From RGIG9379 sp031553005 (GTDB lineage: Bacteria > Bacteroidota > Bacteroidia > Bacteroidales > Paludibacteraceae), in contig JAVBMA010000066.1 of the NCBI GenBank assembly GCA_031553005.1, positions 62,001-126,000 on the forward strand: a stretch of DNA of 64,000 nt, read 5' to 3'. This document shows positions 16,796-25,868 of this stretch, piece after piece; the first letter of the stretch is position 1, and each line of letters starts with the position of its first letter. A program made the translations under genes and the position numbers. The notes beneath the pieces are model-generated. The model ran no database searches, had not been told where the DNA came from, and was given only the letters and a program-made list of their open reading frames with translations.

Positions 16796-18868
16796 TTATT
16801 CGCTCTTATTTGTCAAACCGGTAACATCATTGTGGTTTGTCAAATAAACATTGCTGTTATAATATCCGCCGCTTTGGTTTATTTGCTTGAATTTGAAATC
16901 CATTTGCAAAAGTTTCGGGTTAAACTGGTCTAACTCTTTTTCAAAATCATGTCCATATTTGGATATCGCTTCCGAGAAATACATAACAATATCATATCCG
17001 AGCAACCCATATTGCGGAACAATATTAGCAGGCTCGGCATTATAAAAATACCTGTATTTTTTCAGATAATTTTTTACGTTCTGATCTTTGTAATCAACAA
17101 AAAATGATGAAGGAATATAAGTATTCAGGCGAAACAACTCCTTACTGATACTTTGGTAAGTCTGCCATTCGGGAAATCCGAAAAGAGAAATACTCTTTTT
17201 ATCTCCCAACATATTGAGTACGGGAAGGGCTTGGCTTAATGCAACCTGATTGGTAGTTAGGGTCACAATAACGTTTTCTTTCATATCCGAAAGTTCTTTA
17301 CGTATATTCTCCATAGTATCATACCAAACGGTTGTATATTTTACATTGGCAGCTTTCAAAGCAACTTCCAGCTCATCGGCAAACGCAGCTTTGTCATCAT
17401 AAGCAGCGGTTTTAAAGCGCAACAAGATTATATTTTTATAAGCAAAATGAGATATAAACTGATCGGCTATCAGTTTATTCATCAAAGCCTGAGGGGTATT
17501 TATCTGGAATATGTTCGGATTGGACTTCGTCTCTTCCGATTTGGATGAGAACGGAATTATAAGTTTTACATTGTTCAACAGGGCAAAATCCGACATCGGT
17601 TTGATTTGCACCGTATAAGCCGGCCCGATCAGGATATCCATGTTTTTTAATTCCGGATTAAGAAGCATTGTTTTTATCTCCATTTCACTCTTACCGGAGT
17701 CGTATACATATAAATTGAAAGAGAGCCCTTGCTTTTTCAAACTATCTACAGCCAATAGCATTCCTTGGTAAAATTCCAGAAACTTATCCGTATTTCCGTC
17801 TATCTTGCTATTTTCCGTGACTTTATCCATTTGGAAAGGCAACGCCAAGGCTATGTTTATGGTGCTTTTCGGATCTGTAGAACGGACAAATAAAGCTCCC
17901 ATATCAGGCTTAACAACAGACGTATCAGCCGGAGAGGAGAGAGCTGTTTCCTGCGGTTTAACACTATTATTACTCTCTTTTAAAGCCGTATTGGCGTGCA
18001 CGGGAGGAATAATCAGGATTTTTCCAATTTTCAATTCCTCTTTTACATCCGGATTCAAACTGATTATTTCATCTTGCGAAATTCCATATTTCTTACTGAT
18101 GCTATAAAGGGTTTCCTCTTTTTTAACTTCATGAAATACAAAATCTTTATTTTTCGGAGCTGCCGCTTGGGGTTGCGATGCTACTTTAGGAGCAGAAGCA
18201 GTAGAAGCTATGCTTACGTTATTTGTACCGGACATAGTAGAAGAAACCACCGGCGGAATAATGAGCATCTTTCCTATCTTTACACCGTTTTTTGCCTCCG
18301 GATTCAGGCGTACAATCTCTTCAGTGGTGGTTTCGTATGTTTTGCTGATGCTGTATAGCGTTTCTCCTTTTTTTACCTCATGAGAGATAAATCCGGGTTT
18401 ATTCTTCTTTTCAACTTTAGGCAAGGAGTCATTTATGGTCATTGAATGAGCTGAAATTCCTTTTTTCGGTATTTTTACTTCCGTACCGGATTTCAATCCC
18501 TCTTTTTTCAACTGTGGATTGAGGGCATACAACTCATCATATGTTATATTGTATTTCTGGGTAAGCGAAAACAACGTCTCCTTTTTTTCCACCTTATGTG
18601 AGATATAATCTTCTATTTTTACAGGAATAAGTAAAACCGCACCATCTATAAGTCCCTTTTCCGTACCCGGATTAACCTGTTTTATCTCTTCCTGCGTAAC
18701 GTTGAATCTTTTGGAAATAGAGTAGAAGCCTTCGCTCTTCTGTACAGGATATTCGTAATACTCTTTACCTTCTATGACTTTCTTGGGGTAATTAAGGTCT
18801 TGGGCTGCTATATAGCCTGCAAAACAAAATAAAGAAATGGAAAATAAAATGCTATAAATACTCTTCTT
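16796..18868 (-). CDS. four-LysM protein with periplasmic-binding-like C-terminal domain
   Basis: About 690 residues. MKKSIYSILFSISLFCFAGY followed by IAAQ is a clear signal peptide, so the inner ATG at 18868 is preferred to one ten codons upstream. Four LysM modules occur in the first about 310 residues (YPVQKSEGFYSISKRFNV; HKVEKKETLFSLTQKYNI; HEVKKGETLYSISKTYET; HEVKKEETLYSISKKYGI), joined by Ser/Ala/Pro linkers. From about residue 340 on there is a type-1 periplasmic-binding fold (INIALALPFQMD, DILIGPAYTVQIKPMSDFAL, NIILLRFKTAAYDDKAAFAD, PQYGLLGYDIVMYFSEA). The protein should sit on peptidoglycan; ligand unknown. The following gene is a beta-barrel protein. Confidence 0.88.
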   Translation of the reverse strand, partial: KKSIYSILFSISLFCFAGYIAAQDLNYPKKVIEGKEYYEYPVQKSEGFYSISKRFNVTQEEIKQVNPGTEKGLIDGAVLLIPVKIEDYISHKVEKKETLFSLTQKYNITYDELYALNPQLKKEGLKSGTEVKIPKKGISAHSMTINDSLPKVEKKNKPGFISHEVKKGETLYSISKTYETTTEEIVRLNPEAKNGVKIGKMLIIPPVVSSTMSGTNNVSIASTASAPKVASQPQAAAPKNKDFVFHEVKKEETLYSISKKYGISQDEIISLNPDVKEELKIGKILIIPPVHANTALKESNNSVKPQETALSSPADTSVVKPDMGALFVRSTDPKSTINIALALPFQMDKVTENSKIDGNTDKFLEFYQGMLLAVDSLKKQGLSFNLYVYDSGKSEMEIKTMLLNPELKNMDILIGPAYTVQIKPMSDFALLNNVKLIIPFSSKSEETKSNPNIFQINTPQALMNKLIADQFISHFAYKNIILLRFKTAAYDDKAAFADELEVALKAANVKYTTVWYDTMENIRKELSDMKENVIVTLTTNQVALSQALPVLNMLGDKKSISLFGFPEWQTYQSISKELFRLNTYIPSSFFVDYKDQNVKNYLKKYRYFYNAEPANIVPQYGLLGYDIVMYFSEAISKYGHDFEKELDQFNPKLLQMDFKFKQINQSGGYYNSNVYLTNHNDVTGLTNKSE

Positions 18869-18898
18869 CATATTCAATACGTTTTTCTTGAATGCCAA

Positions 18899-19470
18899 AT
18901 TACAGGAACCTCTTCGCCAGATTATCTCTATTTTGAATTATGCCTTTTACAAACTTCATATAGGGTTTCCTGCCTGTTACAAATACTTTCTGCGGGATTA
19001 TGGACAAAAAATTCCAATGTATCCAAAATCTTGCGAATTTAAAAAAAAAGTAGCTATTAAGAGCGTTGTTATTTCACAATTTTACCAAAATGAGAAAAAT
19101 GAAGGCACTTTTAAGAAATAGCTTAATTATTACCCGCGAAAACCTGCCTTATCAATGTTATCTGTGTTCATTTGAGAGAATTTTAAAAATAAAATTTATA
19201 AAGTATTGAAAAACTATTACCATTTAAAATATGTTTTTGTAATATTGCAAGTCGAAAGGGATTATAAGGGGTTTAATCCGTAAAATGCAGATTTAAAGCA
19301 CGGAGACTAAACACGAATACAAACCATTAAACAAACAACATATATACTTCGCAAGTTTACAACTTTGTTATTTAATATTTATCCGATTCAAAGGAATCCA
19401 TAAAATTAATTTCTTGAAAATGCTTTGCAATAAGAATAAAATCCAGGAAAAACCTGTAAAAAGACATACA
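18899..19470. other. intergenic region between divergent genes
   Basis: About 570 bases without a credible gene. It should hold the promoters of both the LysM gene (minus) and the sorting-domain gene (plus); no consensus pair stands out. Confidence 0.4.
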
Positions 19471-20889
19471 ATGAAGCGATATTCCGGTCTGATTTCTTTA
19501 CTCATATTTGGTTTAAGCATCTCCTATGCTGCCGAATTTTCCATAAAAAGCGGAAACGGTTTTTTATATAAGTCATTTAGTAGCCCTGGTCAAAACGGTG
19601 ACGTTTTCATTTTTTCGGGAAATATGGACGACGTCTCTATTGAATTTTCGGTCGAAGACCCTACCGGTTTCGCCTGGTATGAATACAATATAGATCCGGC
19701 AAATGCTGTCAAATTAACCGAAAATACAGATTATGTGGTTGCTACGGACAATAAATCATCTATATTGAACAACATAAAGGGCAACTATGGCTATTATGTT
19801 GAATATGAAGAACAAGGAGAGTGTGAGACAACCAATACCTGCGCAAAAAAGAAATTCATGTGGACTACAGCCTATGCGGCCATAGATTCTGTAAAATGGG
19901 ATACGACAAACCTGATCTGCAATAATCTTCAATTGCAGATTAGCCCTTCTATGGAATATATACTTGCAGATAATGCCGGATATAAAAGTACAGGGCTTAT
20001 CCAGAGGGAATTAAATATTGTTTATTATACATTTAAGGAAGAAAACCACATAGCAGATGTATACGAAATTTCGGACGACCAAGAGGCGAGTACCGTACTG
20101 AACATTGACACAATTCCTTGCATAAATACAAACTTTACAATAACCGACAAATTCGGGGAAAAATTAGGATTGGATTCGGCTGTATATGTATATGTTACGG
20201 ACACATTCAAAACTTCCGCCGTAATAGCATTTCCTTCGATGAGTGTGACAAATAAAGAAAAAAACGAACTGGATCCCGACGAAAATTGGGAAACAGATGA
20301 CTTAGGTAATGTTATCGTATATTTTTCCGAAACACTTAATTCCGAATCTGTAACCAAATTCAGGACTTCCGCACCGTTATATGTCGACTTTGTAAGCAAT
20401 GCCAGCCCGATGACCCAAAGGTATGAATGGCATTTCTCAAGAGACGAGAATTTTACAACTGATTTCACATACTACGAAAAGGATTTGAACAGTTTTCCTT
20501 TTACAGAAGCCGGAGTTTACTACATTAAATTAGTTGTACAGAGCAAAGATAGCATCTCTTCTGCTATACTTTGCGACTATACAACTTATGCCTGCCTCAA
20601 TATTTCAGATTCCGAAATATTAATTCCAAACGTCTTTACACCCAATGGTGACGGTATGAACGATGAATTCAAAGTAGCCTATAAATCCATATTGTCATAC
20701 CGCTGCCGCATTTACAACCAATGGGGTAGGAAAGTCTACGATTCTACCGATATCTCCAAAGGGTGGGATGGAACCATAGGCGGAACACATGCTTCTATCG
20801 GCACATATTTCTACATCATTGAAGCCAAAGGAAACGACGGAAAGTTAATCAAAAAACAAGGGGACATAAATCTGGTCAGGTCTAGATAA
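19471..20889 (+). CDS. secreted protein with type-B T9SS (gliding-motility-associated) sorting domain
   Basis: 472 residues from the ATG at 19471, which gives a clean signal peptide (KRYSGLISLLIFGLSISYAA). An ATG 19 codons earlier only adds charged residues. The middle is beta-rich and unrecognised (probable Ig/PKD-like modules; YEWHFSRDENF). The last about 85 residues are the CHU_C/type-B domain: PNVFTPNGDGMNDEF, YNQWGRKVYDS, GWDGTIGG, GTYFYIIEAKG. Such cargo is exported through the type IX system and attached by the PorQ/U/V/Z machinery or PorP-type partners; none of those genes is in the window. Confidence 0.88.
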   Translation: MKRYSGLISLLIFGLSISYAAEFSIKSGNGFLYKSFSSPGQNGDVFIFSGNMDDVSIEFSVEDPTGFAWYEYNIDPANAVKLTENTDYVVATDNKSSILNNIKGNYGYYVEYEEQGECETTNTCAKKKFMWTTAYAAIDSVKWDTTNLICNNLQLQISPSMEYILADNAGYKSTGLIQRELNIVYYTFKEENHIADVYEISDDQEASTVLNIDTIPCINTNFTITDKFGEKLGLDSAVYVYVTDTFKTSAVIAFPSMSVTNKEKNELDPDENWETDDLGNVIVYFSETLNSESVTKFRTSAPLYVDFVSNASPMTQRYEWHFSRDENFTTDFTYYEKDLNSFPFTEAGVYYIKLVVQSKDSISSAILCDYTTYACLNISDSEILIPNVFTPNGDGMNDEFKVAYKSILSYRCRIYNQWGRKVYDSTDISKGWDGTIGGTHASIGTYFYIIEAKGNDGKLIKKQGDINLVRSR

Positions 20890-20933
20890 GCTGATAATAT
20901 TTCATGTTAAGGATATCTGTAACAAAATAATAT

Positions 20934-21236
20934 TCAACTGATTACATCCGTACTCCACAAATCAAACAACGGAAAGAAATTTACCTTTCCTATGTAATAA
21001 CCGGCATTCTCGGAAATGGGCAAACAGATATAATAATAATTCTCCATTTCGATGATAAAATGAGTTCTGGTAACGGACATTCCGGTAATATTTTCATAAT
21101 GCAGTTCCTGCCCGTTTATTTCAAACTGTCCCTTTGCGCAATTTAAATGTACTTGTGAGATAAATCTTCCGAAACACTCCTCATACGATTCCAACAACAC
21201 TTTGTATTCATCAACCTTCAATACTTCCATAAACAC
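20934..21236 (-). CDS. small uncharacterised protein
   Basis: 100 residues, not recognised. Acidic and aromatic, no signal peptide or membrane helix: VDEYKVLLESYEECFGRFIS, GQFEINGQELHYENITGMSV, YYYICLPISENAGYYIGKVN. The strand-turn pattern looks like a small soluble beta domain. A second ATG two codons in is an equal start candidate. It faces the sorting-domain gene tail-to-tail with a 44-base gap. Coding nature is supported by even composition and lack of alternative frames, but not proven. Confidence 0.6.
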   Translation of the reverse strand: MFMEVLKVDEYKVLLESYEECFGRFISQVHLNCAKGQFEINGQELHYENITGMSVTRTHFIIEMENYYYICLPISENAGYYIGKVNFFPLFDLWSTDVIS

Positions 21237-21498
21237 GTAAATTTAGTTCATAACTGGTTTATTAACAATTTCTTATATATTAAAGTTGAACAAGGGACTT
21301 CTTTTTTTTCAACAATCTTTTCAACTGATTTTCAACATCTAACCAAAAAAACGATGAATAGTGAACTTTGAGAAAATTTTAACGGAAAAACAAAGGACAA
21401 AACGGTTAAGAAAACGATTATAGATAACTTTCTGCAAACAAGCGTATTCCGAAAATAAATAACCAAATTTACACTAAAGAAAAGTAATCATAAATAAA

Positions 21499-21533
21499 AA
21501 AGACGGAATACCTCAATGATATTCCGCCTTTTA
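21499..21533 (-). terminator. terminator hairpin after nifJ (distal)
   Basis: AAAAGACGGAATA and TATTCCGCCTTTT pair with one wobble around a 9-base loop; on the minus strand a T-run follows (TCTTTTTTATTTATG). Confidence 0.75.
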
Positions 21534-21544
21534 AATATTTGTGA

Positions 21545-21575
21545 TTTAAGGTGTAACTTGAAGTCACACCTTAAA
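21545..21575 (-). terminator. hairpin after nifJ (proximal)
   Basis: TTTAAGGTGT and ACACCTTAAA form a perfect 10-bp stem with an 11-base loop just after the nifJ stop; a second termination or stabilising hairpin. Confidence 0.6.
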
Positions 21576-21583
21576 TGTTAAGA

Positions 21584-24500
21584 TTATTTTTCGCTGTTCC
21601 AATTCATGTTAGCCATACGAAGGTATGAAGCGTAACGTTTCTTGGCCATCTCTTCGGCAGCGGCAAACAGTTCGGCTGATTCTGCCGGATATTGTTTTGC
21701 AACGGAAGAGTAACGTACTTCACCTTTCAGGAAGTTTTGGAATTCGCTCCATTCAGGTTCTTTGCTATCCAGAATGAACGGATTCTTACCTTCTGCTTCC
21801 AATTCCGGATTGAAACGCCACAAGTGCCAGTAACCGCATTTAACGGCATTTTCCTGTTCTGCCTGAGCTTTGCCCATACCGTTTTTCAAACCGTGGTTGA
21901 TACATGGTGCGTATGCAATAATCAAAGATGGTCCCGGATATGCTTCTGCTTCGCGGATTGCTTTTAATGTTTGAGCTTGATTAGCCCCCATAGCGATTTG
22001 AGCTACATAAACATAACCGTAAGTAGTTGCAATCAGACCAAGGTCTTTTTTGCGAACTCTCTTACCAGCAGCGGCAAATTTAGCAATTGCTCCAAGCGGT
22101 GTTGCTTTGGACGATTGGCCTCCGGTATTTGAATATACTTCAGTATCAAGAACAAAGATATTTATATCTTCACCCGAAGCAATCACGTGGTCAAGACCGC
22201 CGTAACCAATATCGTAAGAAGCTCCGTCACCACCAATAATCCATTGTGAACGTTTTACAAGGAAGTGTTTCAACGAATTGATTTCCTTGCAAACATCGCA
22301 ATCGCATGATTCTACAAACGGAATAATTTTAGCTGCCAGTTCTTTGGTTTTTTCAGCGTCTATCTTAGCTGCATTCATTGTATCAAGCCATTCGCGGAAC
22401 AGTCCTTTCAACTCGTCCGAACAGCAAGTGCATGATTGGCCTTTTACCATAGCTGCTTTGACACGTTCAACCATTTTCTTATTGGCAAGTTCCATACCGA
22501 AACCAAATTCACAGAAGTCTTCAAACAATGAGTTTGCCCAAGCCGGACCTTCTCCGTTTTCGTTAGTAGTGTAAGGAGTTGAAGGCACTGAACCTGAATA
22601 AATAGAAGAACATCCGGTAGCATTGGCAATCATCTGGCGGTCGCCATATAATTGAGAAATCAGTTTTACATAAGGAGTCTCTCCACAACCGGAGCAAGCG
22701 CCGGAGAACTCAAACAACGGAGTTGCAAATTGTGAATTCTTCACATTATTCTGGATATCAACAAGCGATTGTTTTGTTTTTACATTTTTAGTGCAATATT
22801 CCCAATTCTGGGCTTCTTTCACTTGTGTTTCCAAAGGTTTCATCTCAAGGGCTTTTCCACCTGCTTTCGGATTACCCGGACATACATCGGCACAGTTACC
22901 GCAACCTAAACAATCCAATACACCTACCTGAATACGGAAATTCATTCCTTTCATTGCGGCAGGAGCTTTCATCTCAAGTGTGTCGAAAGAAGCGCCTTTC
23001 ATTTCCTCTGCATCCAACACAAACGGACGGATACAAGCGTGAGGACAAACGTAAGCACATTGGTTACATTGGATACAATTTTCAGGTTTCCATTCCGGAA
23101 CAAATGCAGCAACTCCACGTTTTTCATATTTGGAAGTTCCTTGCGCCCAAGTTCCGTCTTCAATACCTTTGAAAGAAGAAACCGGAAGCAAATCGCCATC
23201 CTGAGCATTGATCGGACGAACTACTTCGTTGATAAATGCCGGATCGTTGTTTGCAGTAACTTCGTCATCAGCCAAAGTAGCCCAAGCCGGATCTACAGCC
23301 AACTGTTTGTATTCGCCTCCACGGTCAACAGCCGCGTAGTTCTTATTTACGATATCTTCACCCTTATTTCCGTAAGATTTAAGGATAAACTTCTTCATTT
23401 GCTCAATAGCAAGGTCTACCGGAATCACTTGAGTGATACGGAAGAATGCCGATTGAAGGATTGTATTGGTACGGTTACCCAAACCGATTTCCTGAGCAAT
23501 CTGAGTTGCATTGATATAATAAACGGAGATATTATTCTTAGCAAAATATGCTTTTACCTTGTTTGGAAGATTTTTTGCCAACTCTTCACCTTCCCAGATT
23601 GTATTCAAAAGGAAAGTTCCGTTTTTGCGAAGACCGCGTGTTACATCATACATGCGAAGATAAGCCTGTACGTGGCAAGCAACAAAATTCGGCGTATTTA
23701 CCAAATATGTAGAGCGGATAGGAGAGTCGCCGAAACGAAGGTGAGAACAGGTAAAACCTCCGGACTTTTTAGAGTCGTAAGAGAAATATGCCTGACAATG
23801 TTTATTAGTATTGTCACCGATAATTTTTACCGAATTCTTATTTGCACCTACTGTACCGTCAGCGCCAAGACCGTAGAATTTTGCTTCGTACATTCCTTCT
23901 CCACCCAATGCTATTTCTTCTTTTTGAGGAAGGGAAGTAAAGGTAACATCGTCCACGATTCCGATTGTAAAGCCGTTTTTAGGCTGTGCCAATGCAAGAT
24001 TTTCGAATACTGAAATAATTTGAGTAGGAGTAGTATCTTTTGAACCTAATCCGTAGCGTCCGCCTACGATAACCGGAGCATTCGGAGTATTGTAGAAACA
24101 ATCTTTTACGTCCAGATACAAAGGTTCCCCGGTCGAACCCGGTTCTTTTGTACGGTCTAGGACAGCAATGCGTTTTGCTGTTTTAGGAACAGCGGCAAGG
24201 AAATGTTTAGCAGAGAAAGGACGGTACAGGTGCACGGCAACCAAACCAACTTTTTCTCCTTTAGCATTCATATAATCAATTGCTTCGCGGATTGCTTCGG
24301 TTACAGAACCCATAGCGATGATAACGCGTTCTGCATCAGCTGCTCCGTAATAATCGAACAAGCCGTATTTGCGTCCGGTAATTTCGGATACTTTATTCAT
24401 GTATTCCTCAACGATGGCAGGAACTGCTTCGTAATAGTTATTGCAAGATTCCCTGTGTTGGAAGAATACATCCGGATTCTCAGCCATACCACGGGCAACC

Positions 24501-25144
24501 GGAGCTTTCGGAGTCAATGCGCGTTGACGGAACTCTGCCAATGCTTGTTGGTCAACAAGCGGAGCAAGGTCTTCGTTTTCCAACATCTCGATTTTCTGGA
24601 TTTCATGAGAAGTACGGAAACCGTCGAAGAAGTTCACAAACGGAACTCTTGATTTGATAGTTGCCAAGTGCGCCACACCGGCAAGATCCATTACTTCCTG
24701 TACGGAACCTTCGGCCAACATGGCAAAACCTGTCTGGCGACAAGACATAACGTCTTGGTGGTCTCCGAAGATACACAATGCATGAGAAGCCAAGGTACGT
24801 GCCGAAACATGGAATACGCATGGTAAAAATTCTCCTGCAATCTTGTACATATTCGGGATCATCAGCAATAATCCCTGTGATGCGGTATAAGTAGTGGTTA
24901 ATGCACCGGCCTGAAGTGATCCGTGAAGTGCACCTGCGGCTCCTCCTTCGGATTGCATTTCCTGAACCAATACAGTTTCACCAAAAATATTTTTACGACC
25001 TTTTGCAGCCCATTCGTCCACATACTCTGCCATAGTAGACGAAGGCGTAATAGGATAAATAGCCGCTACTTCCGAAAACATATACGAGATATGCGCAGCA
25101 GCCTGGTTTCCATCACAAGTGATGAACTTTTTTTCTTTAGCCAT
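21584..25144 (-). CDS. nifJ: pyruvate:ferredoxin (flavodoxin) oxidoreductase
   Basis: 1186 residues, the normal length of the single-chain PFOR. It oxidises pyruvate with CoA to acetyl-CoA and CO2, giving electrons to ferredoxin: the key step of anaerobic pyruvate use. Domains in order: pyrimidine-binding alpha (YPITPSSTMAEYVDEWA), CoA-binding region, gamma domain, the EKR segment, two 4Fe-4S clusters (CIQCNQCAYVCP and CLGCGNCADVCPG), and the TPP domain (GGDGASYDIGYGGLDHV, LDTEVYSNTGGQSSKATP) with the proximal-cluster cysteines in SGACSGCGE and SCTCCSD. The gene is monocistronic with its own promoter and tandem terminator hairpins. Confidence 0.97.
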   Translation of the reverse strand: MAKEKKFITCDGNQAAAHISYMFSEVAAIYPITPSSTMAEYVDEWAAKGRKNIFGETVLVQEMQSEGGAAGALHGSLQAGALTTTYTASQGLLLMIPNMYKIAGEFLPCVFHVSARTLASHALCIFGDHQDVMSCRQTGFAMLAEGSVQEVMDLAGVAHLATIKSRVPFVNFFDGFRTSHEIQKIEMLENEDLAPLVDQQALAEFRQRALTPKAPVARGMAENPDVFFQHRESCNNYYEAVPAIVEEYMNKVSEITGRKYGLFDYYGAADAERVIIAMGSVTEAIREAIDYMNAKGEKVGLVAVHLYRPFSAKHFLAAVPKTAKRIAVLDRTKEPGSTGEPLYLDVKDCFYNTPNAPVIVGGRYGLGSKDTTPTQIISVFENLALAQPKNGFTIGIVDDVTFTSLPQKEEIALGGEGMYEAKFYGLGADGTVGANKNSVKIIGDNTNKHCQAYFSYDSKKSGGFTCSHLRFGDSPIRSTYLVNTPNFVACHVQAYLRMYDVTRGLRKNGTFLLNTIWEGEELAKNLPNKVKAYFAKNNISVYYINATQIAQEIGLGNRTNTILQSAFFRITQVIPVDLAIEQMKKFILKSYGNKGEDIVNKNYAAVDRGGEYKQLAVDPAWATLADDEVTANNDPAFINEVVRPINAQDGDLLPVSSFKGIEDGTWAQGTSKYEKRGVAAFVPEWKPENCIQCNQCAYVCPHACIRPFVLDAEEMKGASFDTLEMKAPAAMKGMNFRIQVGVLDCLGCGNCADVCPGNPKAGGKALEMKPLETQVKEAQNWEYCTKNVKTKQSLVDIQNNVKNSQFATPLFEFSGACSGCGETPYVKLISQLYGDRQMIANATGCSSIYSGSVPSTPYTTNENGEGPAWANSLFEDFCEFGFGMELANKKMVERVKAAMVKGQSCTCCSDELKGLFREWLDTMNAAKIDAEKTKELAAKIIPFVESCDCDVCKEINSLKHFLVKRSQWIIGGDGASYDIGYGGLDHVIASGEDINIFVLDTEVYSNTGGQSSKATPLGAIAKFAAAGKRVRKKDLGLIATTYGYVYVAQIAMGANQAQTLKAIREAEAYPGPSLIIAYAPCINHGLKNGMGKAQAEQENAVKCGYWHLWRFNPELEAEGKNPFILDSKEPEWSEFQNFLKGEVRYSSVAKQYPAESAELFAAAEEMAKKRYASYLRMANMNWNSEK

Positions 25145-25203
25145 AATGAATTGAAGATTTATGAATAACTTTCTATTTTTTGATTCTTGATTTTAAGAAA
25201 GCA

Positions 25204-25248
25204 CAAAATTAGAAAAAAGTATTTGTTTTTGCAAACTCGACATTGCAA
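25204..25248. repeat. direct repeat, copy 1 = nifJ promoter
   Basis: About 45 bases, nearly the same as 27077-27120 (one gap and four changes by eye; shared block TTTTGCAAACTCGACATT). It holds a minus-strand promoter: -7 TAATTTTG (25204-25211) and -33 TTTG (25232-25235) with a 20-base spacer, 60 bases upstream of the nifJ start. Confidence 0.8.
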
Positions 25249-25347
25249 ATTCCAGATAAAGCAAAAATGAAGGATTTATAACCGAAAAGCTAAGTAATAG
25301 TACAATATCTTATTGCATAACTCTCTTTTGTTTCCGAAAAAAAATAC

Positions 25348-25355
25348 TACTTTTG
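25348..25355 (+). promoter_or_regulatory. promoter of the toxin-antitoxin pair
   Basis: -7 TACTTTTG with -33 TTTG at 25327-25330, spacer 17 bases, 27 bases before the antitoxin ATG. Best-formed promoter of the accessory module. Confidence 0.65.
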
Positions 25356-25381
25356 TAAATATATTCATAAAAACTATTCTT

Positions 25382-25552
25382 ATGAAAAAAATAACTGTAG
25401 AAATGTCGGCAAGGGAATACAAAAAATTTTTAGCATACAAAGAAGCCGATAAAATCGCAAAACATATTAAACGTGGGCTTGATAGCGCAAAAAAGGCTCG
25501 TGCAGGTAAATGTACATTGAAGTCTGCTTACGAATTGGCTTATGAACTTTGA
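25382..25552 (+). CDS. probable antitoxin of a RelE-type pair
   Basis: 56 residues from the ATG at 25382; an earlier in-frame ATG at 25313 lies upstream of the promoter. MKKITVEMSAREYKKFLAYK is a short beta-strand plus helix start as in ribbon-helix-helix-like antitoxins, followed by a basic helix (IAKHIKRGLDSAKKARAGK) and KSAYELAYEL, which should wrap the toxin. Its 3' end overlaps the toxin start by 11 bases, the usual translational coupling of toxin-antitoxin operons. Identification rests mostly on position and size. Confidence 0.75.
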   Translation: MKKITVEMSAREYKKFLAYKEADKIAKHIKRGLDSAKKARAGKCTLKSAYELAYEL

Positions 25553-25865
25553 GGTAGTTCCTGATTTTGAGAAAGCATTAAAAAAGTTGAGCAAGAAATA
25601 TCCGTCCTTAAAGTTAGATTATCTTACTTTTTTGTCTGAATTGGAACAAAATCCTACTATGGGAGATGAAATTTTTCCGAATTGCCGTAAAGCCCGTATT
25701 GCAATAAAAAGCAAAGGTAAAGGCAAAAGAGGTGGTGGAAGAATTATTTTTTATTTTGAGGTCATGGAAGACAAAATAATTTTACTTTTCATCTATGATA
25801 AATCCGAAATGGAAGATGTTCAAACGGCATTCATAGAACAAATATTGCAAACTATCATTAGATAA
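25542..25865 (+). CDS. RelE/ParE-family toxin
   Basis: 107 residues with the RelE fold pattern: VVPDFEKALKKLSKKYPSLK helix pair at the start, the basic centre FPNCRKARIAIKSKGKGKRG, then IIFYFEVMEDKIILLFIYDK, the two central strands ending in Y-D-K that typically carry catalytic residues. RelE-type toxins cut mRNA on the ribosome, ParE-type poison gyrase; the lysine-rich loop before GGGRIIFYF is characteristic of the HigB/RelE group in Bacteroidota (YafQ-like alternatives possible). Overlaps its antitoxin and runs tail-to-tail into the ATPase gene 3 bases away. Confidence 0.82.
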   Translation: MNFEVVPDFEKALKKLSKKYPSLKLDYLTFLSELEQNPTMGDEIFPNCRKARIAIKSKGKGKRGGGRIIFYFEVMEDKIILLFIYDKSEMEDVQTAFIEQILQTIIR

Positions 25866-25868
25866 AAA

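Larger units (their letters stand above)
21237..21583. other. intergenic region with hairpins
   Basis: No gene; the left part is the upstream region of the small protein gene, and the right part holds the two hairpins after nifJ. Confidence 0.5.

Noticed and set aside
18888..19121. 77-codon open frame upstream of the sorting-domain gene
   Set aside because: Overlaps the LysM gene's upstream region, no family resemblance, no promoter-like context.
23039..24013. 324-codon open frame on the plus strand opposite nifJ
   Set aside because: Antisense to the well-supported nifJ coding sequence; the translation is Phe/Ser/Arg rich with no family motif.
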